Positions 8,382-13,921 of a DNA stretch of 13,921 nt are shown one piece after another. The notes beneath the pieces are model-generated. The model saw only the letters and a program-made list of their open reading frames with translations. It had not been told where the DNA came from and did no database searches. The stretch's first letter is position 1, and each line of letters starts with the position of its first letter. A program made the position numbers and the translations under genes. Where the stretch lies: NCBI GenBank assembly GCA_009602725.1, contig WELB01000121.1:334881-348801 (forward strand). The letters are read 5' to 3'. The stretch is from Spirogloea muscicola. Lineage: Eukaryota > Streptophyta > Zygnematophyceae > Spirogloeales > Spirogloeaceae.

Positions 8382-8702
8382 CACAAATAGACACGAGACG
8401 ATGCAGATGGAACTACTGAGTGGTCCATCCTCCCCCGTTCTGCCATAGCCTCTTCAGGCTATGCCAGGCTTGCACGGCGCGCTGTGTCCCGCAGGCGCGG
8501 TGAGCCGGCTGACTTCAACGCCGCTGGCTCGTGGGCTCAGGTATATCGTATGCGCTTGTCCGTCTCCCTCCAGCGGTCCATGGCCCACGCCTTGCATCTG
8601 CGTGCTGGCCGTGCTCTCGCTGCAGCCTCCGGCTTTCGTCAGGGGGATAGTTTACCGGCAGCTAGTCTGTCGGATGTGAGGCTCCTCACTCGTAACTACT
8701 AA
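8382..8702 (+). pseudogene. orphan open reading frame fragment inside the repeat island
   Basis: The frame is open from just after TAA 8379-8381 to TAA 8700-8702, 106 codons. The part from about 8460 has gene-like codon choice, many C/G third bases. ATGs occur only at 8550 and 8580; 8484 is GTG. It contains AARSVSRRRGEPADFNAAGS-like basic sequence further along and ends SLSDVRLLTRNY. I do not recognise the protein. It lies between two 47-bp direct repeats and its stop codon is part of the second one. It could be the C-terminal relic of a transposable-element protein or a captured exon. A chance frame cannot be excluded. Confidence 0.3.
8411..8457 (+). repeat. 47-bp direct repeat, copy 1
   Basis: It matches 8694-8740 with a single mismatch (G at 8418 against A at 8701). 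It begins AACTACTGAGTGGTCC and ends GCCATAGCCTCTTCAG. The offset between copies is 283 bp. Confidence 0.95.
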
Positions 8703-8740
8703 GTGGTCCATCCTCCCCCGTTCTGCCATAGCCTCTTCAG
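8694..8740 (+). repeat. 47-bp direct repeat, copy 2
   Basis: This is the second copy of 8411-8457, one base different. It contains the stop codon of the orphan frame and runs directly into the 115-bp repeat that starts at 8735. Confidence 0.95.
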
Positions 8741-8849
8741 GCCCCGCAGTCGCTGCTTAGCTCGTAGTTTGGCCCCTTCGAACCTTGTCAATTCTTTTCG
8801 GGCTGGCTTCTCACAGCCCTTGCCCCCATTGGGAGAGCCACTTCTTCTG
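8735..8849 (+). repeat. 115-bp segmental repeat, copy 1 (contains a hairpin element)
   Basis: It begins CTTCAGGCCCCGCAGTCGCT and includes GGCCCCTTCGAACC, the GGGCTGGCTTCTCACAGCCC hairpin and CCCCCATTGGGAGAGCC. It matches 8924-9038 with about four mismatches, at a constant offset of 189 bp. Confidence 0.95.
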
Positions 8850-8926
8850 CTTCTCACAGCCCTTGCCCCCATTGGGAGAGCCACTTCTTCTCACAGCCCT
8901 TGCCCCCATTGGGAGAGCCACTTCTT
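8810..8926 (+). repeat. tandem array, three units of 37-43 bp
   Basis: Units start at 8810, 8853 and 8890, each beginning CTCACAGCCCTTGCCCCCAT and ending GAGAGCCACTTCTT. The first carries 6 extra bases; the other two are 37 bp and identical. A fourth unit starts at 8999 inside the second 115-bp repeat. Each unit includes the CCCATTGGG near-palindrome and only the right arm of the hairpin. Confidence 0.95.
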
Positions 8927-9038
8927 CAGGCCCCGCAGTCGCTGCTTAGCTCGTACTTTGGCCCCTTCGAACTTTGTCAATTCTTTTCGGGCTGGCCTCT
9001 CACAGCCCTTGCCCCAATTGGGAGAGCCACTTCTTCTG
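8924..9038 (+). repeat. 115-bp segmental repeat, copy 2 (contains a hairpin element)
   Basis: Second copy of 8735-8849. Differences include GTACTTTGG for GTAGTTTGG, AACTTTGTC for AACCTTGTC, GGCCTCTC for GGCTTCTC, and CCCCAATTGGG for CCCCCATTGGG, which makes the palindrome CCCAATTGGG exact. The high identity implies a recent duplication. Confidence 0.95.
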
Positions 9039-9040
9039 AT

Positions 9041-11296
<2,256 letters not shown>

Positions 11297-11551
11297 ATTG
11301 TAGAAATTTCTAAGCCACTTCATAACCTGGACAGCAGGGTGATGAAAGATGTCATATGATCCAAGGAGTTGCAGCCTGTGCATCATACCAGGTAGCTTGG
11401 GCAGCCATTAGAGACTCTGTACTACTGATCTCCTTGTTGGTAAAGGAATGCTAGAGGGCATAGAGCTCTTAAATGGGAGCCTCATTCTGTAAACCCCCGT
11501 ATCAAGCAGCAGCCTCGCTATGAGGCAAGAGCAATTTGCAGCTGTTGTTTG
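11297..11551. terminator. shared 3' region between convergent actin and THUMPD1-like genes
   Basis: These 255 bases separate the two stop codons and must hold both 3' UTR ends, or the transcripts overlap. On the + strand TGTAA occurs at 11488-11492, the poly-A signal typical of green algae, about 190 bp after the actin stop. No TTACA, which would be the equivalent signal for the - strand gene, was found here. The TGTAA assignment is a motif match only. Confidence 0.4.
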
Positions 11552-13919
11552 CTAGTGGGCCTGCTCAATGATGTCCTTGTGTACTTCGAAGGTTGCTTGA
11601 GCATTGCTCTGCTGTGACACTGTTTCATCAAGTGGAGTCTGCTTCATTGCCTCTGCATCTTTAAGGCCACTCTGTACGCTAGGACGCAATAGCCCAGTAG
11701 AAAGTGCAGTTGGCGAATTACTGTCACCTGCGGGTTCCTTAGCTTCTCCAGCGGTCTTGTCTGCCAATTGTGCATCTGTCTTTCCGGTAAGGTCTGGCTG
11801 TCCTTGGTGGTCCTGTGCAGCTGCAGACGTGTCCCTGGCTGGTTGGCAAGAAGCTGTTGCTGTGGCCCCCTTCCTGTCCTTTACTTGCTGCTTGTTGTCA
11901 GGGGGCTCCGTTAGTTGCTTCAAGTTGTATTTGCCAAGGCCCTTGAAGTCAGCCACAACCCCTATTACGCATGATGTCTGCAAAGTGAAGAACAACTGGA
12001 TTTTGTAAGCATTCGCACACAGGGAAAAGTTTGTTGTTGTCGTGGTACTAAGATTAGGGTCCTAAAAGGCCCTCAATAGTTAAGCAAGACCAAGTCAAGA
12101 GCAAGTCCTGTAAGTCAAGATGAATAGCAGGAACATAACAAAGTTATCATGCTAATCTGCAGATCAGGTGCACGAGGTGGAGGGCCTCGACAAACGTGCG
12201 GCTTGACACCTTCACAACTTGGATGAGAATGGTCTTGTCAGGGTTGCTGAGGTCCACAAAGTGCGGCTTGGGAACAACAGAAGCAACCTCCTTGATGATG
12301 GCCATGCGGTCCACATCATCATTGGCGCGCGCCTCATATATGATAGCAAACTGCAGAGTGCAAGGAGAAAGAATCTGGAGGGGTCAGGCATTTAGTAAGC
12401 CACTGCAACAGGCAAGGCATACTCTTTCCTTCCTTGTTGTCCTCTTACGACAGAAAATGTCGTTCACTGTACCTTCAGCTGCTTGTCAAAGTCGCCAGTT
12501 GGAAAGTGTCGGGCAATCACTGGGAGAGCAGCTTGAGCAATCTCCGCTGGTGATGCGTAGCAGGTCGCCTCAGCTGGCATCAGCCGCATGGAATACCTGC
12601 AGATTCCTCACAATAGCCTATGAAATCTCAAAGCTGGATTGAGGGCCACATTCATCTGCATTCTGATGCAGCTGCCTGTTGGCCGAAGGCAAGGCTCTCC
12701 GCCAGACCTGGTCTTGATTACCCTGAACTCCGCCGTATGACGCGCCACAGCCTCGGCAAGCTCCGAGGGGCCCGGTCCTGCTCGATCAGGCGACCGCCGC
12801 ATGCGGACAAAGACGAGGCCCTTGCAGCCAGTCTCGACCCTCGCAAACCTGACCTGCGACACTAAGTGGCAAAGGTGTCGGTGTTGCTCCACTTTTGACA
12901 AGCCCAGCAACTCCACGAAGCGACCAGACCGTTGCTGGGAGGGCATCAGGCGCTCTATATTTGAGACAAAATGTCAAAACATAGATGGAGCAGGTGGCAT
13001 ATGTGGCCAAGTCCTAGCAACTTATACCTGCAAGAAGTGCTCATATAATAGATATAATGCGGGTCATTAAGAACAAAGCCTGTGCACCTGTTTCAGCGAC
13101 CGAAGGCCCTGCATCTCGGACTCGAGCGCCGTGGCGATGTCTACCGGCGCAGTTTCTCGGGCCTCCCGGTCGTCCCTCGGCTGCTGCGCCTCCTCTTCAT
13201 TGCGCCCATCACAGTCATCGGCGTCCTCCTCCTGCTCCTCCTCCTCCTCCTCACCGTCGTCAAGGCCGCCACCGGCTCCCACTCCGACGCACGCCTGCTG
13301 CCGCGCGACGGCGCCAGCCCCTGGGGCCTCTGCCAGCCTCTCGTAGAACTGCGCCACAGGACGACACAGCCCAGAATGCAGATAGCGTTCGAGCCGGCGT
13401 CAGCACTCGCTTGCAGTGCAGCTGTGCAGCCCAACATTGTGGGTTTAGCCTTCGAGGAGGCGAAGGACTTGCTTGTGCCAGAGCCTCCACTCTCAAGGCC
13501 TAAGCTGCTAAACAAATGATTGACCTCCTTATGTTCGCCAAGAAGATGGATTCTTCCGGAGAGGGCGATGGCTGTGACTGGCCAGCCCAGAAACATGAAC
13601 TGAACATCGGAGGCCAGGACCGGCGGGCAAGAGGTGCAGTTAGACTACGTACCAGCACCACCATCTTAAGACATTTTGGCAGCTCGCTCCAATGATAGAA
13701 ATCCTAATGGAATTGATCAGCTCGGGAGAGGGCGCAGACCTCGTCGAGGACGTTGGCGACCTCCTGCGCGCTGGCGTGCTCCTTGCCGCCCAGGCAGGTG
13801 ACCAGGAACCCCTCGGCGCCCAGCGGCACACCCGTCCCGTGGTAGCTCCGCCGCGGGCCCTGCGCCGAGGCGCCGCGCCGCCGGGCGGCCGCGTCGGCTC
13901 TGCGCCGCAGCGGAGGCGG
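11552..13919 (-). CDS. THUMPD1: THUMP-domain protein, THUMPD1/Tan1 family (5' partial, six exons seen)
   Basis: Exons, high to low: 13919-13740 (open to the window edge), 13348-13088, 12853-12708, 12596-12473, 12350-12210, 11977-11552. Phases agree at every junction, giving 425 residues to TAG 11554-11552. Segments match the family in order: GAEGFLVTCLGGKEHASAQE (N-terminal strand and helix), an acidic linker, RFARVETGCKGLVFVRM, MRLMPAEATCYA, FAIIYEARANDDVDRM, HFVDLSNPDKTILIQVVK and GLGKYNLKQL. The last four form the THUMP RNA-binding domain (about residues 190-310). The rest of the last exon is a low-complexity, probably disordered tail. Tan1/THUMPD1 is the tRNA-binding adaptor that lets the Kre33/NAT10 acetyltransferase make N4-acetylcytidine in tRNA-Ser and tRNA-Leu. 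That role is inferred from the family. No in-frame ATG lies in the visible first exon, so the start is off the window. Confidence 0.9.
13202..13262 (-). repeat. GAG/GAC triplet tract coding an acidic linker
   Basis: On the - strand the CTC/CTG-rich stretch encodes a Glu/Asp-rich run (DDGEEEEEEQEEDADD) in exon 2 of the THUMPD1-like gene. Human THUMPD1 also has an acidic linker at the matching place, so the tract is real coding sequence, but its length is likely to vary between strains. Confidence 0.85.
13349..13739 (-). other. first visible intron of the THUMPD1-like gene (391 bp)
   Basis: On the - strand the donor is GACGAG|gtctgc and the acceptor gtggcgcag|TTCTAC. The join reads NVLDE-FYERLAEA in phase 0. 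The intron contains a copy of the hairpin element in the middle; nothing else was recognised. Confidence 0.8.
13553..13605 (-). repeat. hairpin element copy inside an intron
   Basis: Read on the + strand, GGAGAGGGCGATGGCTGTGA followed by CTGGCCAGCCCAGAAACATG resembles the - oriented copies at 7228 and 8255. The stem GGCTG (13570-13574) with CAGCC (13583-13587) is kept. It lies in an intron of the - strand gene, in the same orientation as that gene's antisense reading, 4.5 kb from the main island. Confidence 0.65.
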
Positions 13920-13921
13920 CG

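Larger units (their letters stand above)
6784..9040. repeat. repeat-rich intergenic island between CAT and actin
   Basis: The stretch starts just after the CAT stop, so it must include the CAT 3' UTR; no TGTAA signal was found there. From about 6928 it is dominated by diverged copies of one short element in both orientations, plus tandem and segmental duplications near 8410-9038. Open frames here are long but low in complexity and follow the repeats, so I do not call them genes, with one possible exception at 8382-8702. Segments between copies (roughly 7440-7640 and 7700-7930) show no recognised feature. Confidence 0.8.

Noticed and set aside
8810-9038. Possible CRISPR-like array
   Set aside because: Units abut each other without unique spacers, the genome is eukaryotic, and there are no cas genes.

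Overview
This is nuclear DNA from a eukaryote, most likely a green alga. A trebouxiophyte-type alga is my guess, not a proof. Genes are split by many short GT-AG introns. Actin has introns at three positions known from land-plant actins (after codon 20, in codon 152, after codon 356). The amino-acid transporter resembles the plant CAT1/CAT5 branch. One intron holds plant/algal-type CCCTAAA telomeric repeats. Coding GC is high and there is (GCC)n in a leader. Nothing bacterial or viral was seen.

Layout, left to right. Positions 1-120 are pure T. A 5'-truncated SWIM zinc-finger gene of the ZSWIM7/SWS1 family (+) follows and ends at 1090. About 1 kb without a recognised gene comes next. A complete ten-exon cationic amino-acid transporter gene (CAT/SLC7 family, +, 2131-6783, 586 residues by my splicing) follows. 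Its first intron carries interstitial telomeric repeats, its fifth intron begins with GC instead of GT, and its seventh intron has a perfect 14-bp inverted repeat. Positions 6784 to about 9040 form a repeat-rich island, built mainly from diverged copies of a short element with a conserved GGGCTG...CAGCCC hairpin. The copies lie in both orientations, with tandem and segmental duplications. A five-exon actin gene (+, 9532-11296, exactly 377 residues) follows. Last, facing actin, is a THUMP-domain gene of the THUMPD1/Tan1 family (-, 13921 down to 11552), whose 5' end runs off the window.

The four genes are unrelated housekeeping functions: homologous-recombination accessory factor, amino-acid uptake, cytoskeleton and tRNA acetylation adaptor. 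They are not an operon or a functional cluster. Actin and the THUMPD1 gene are convergent, with only 255 bp between their stop codons.

The splice models come from reading the sequence by eye. For CAT and actin the joined exons are divisible by three and reach the expected family length. For the two partial genes the phases agree across every junction. The most interesting non-genic structure is the hairpin repeat family, one copy of which also lies inside an intron of the THUMPD1 gene.
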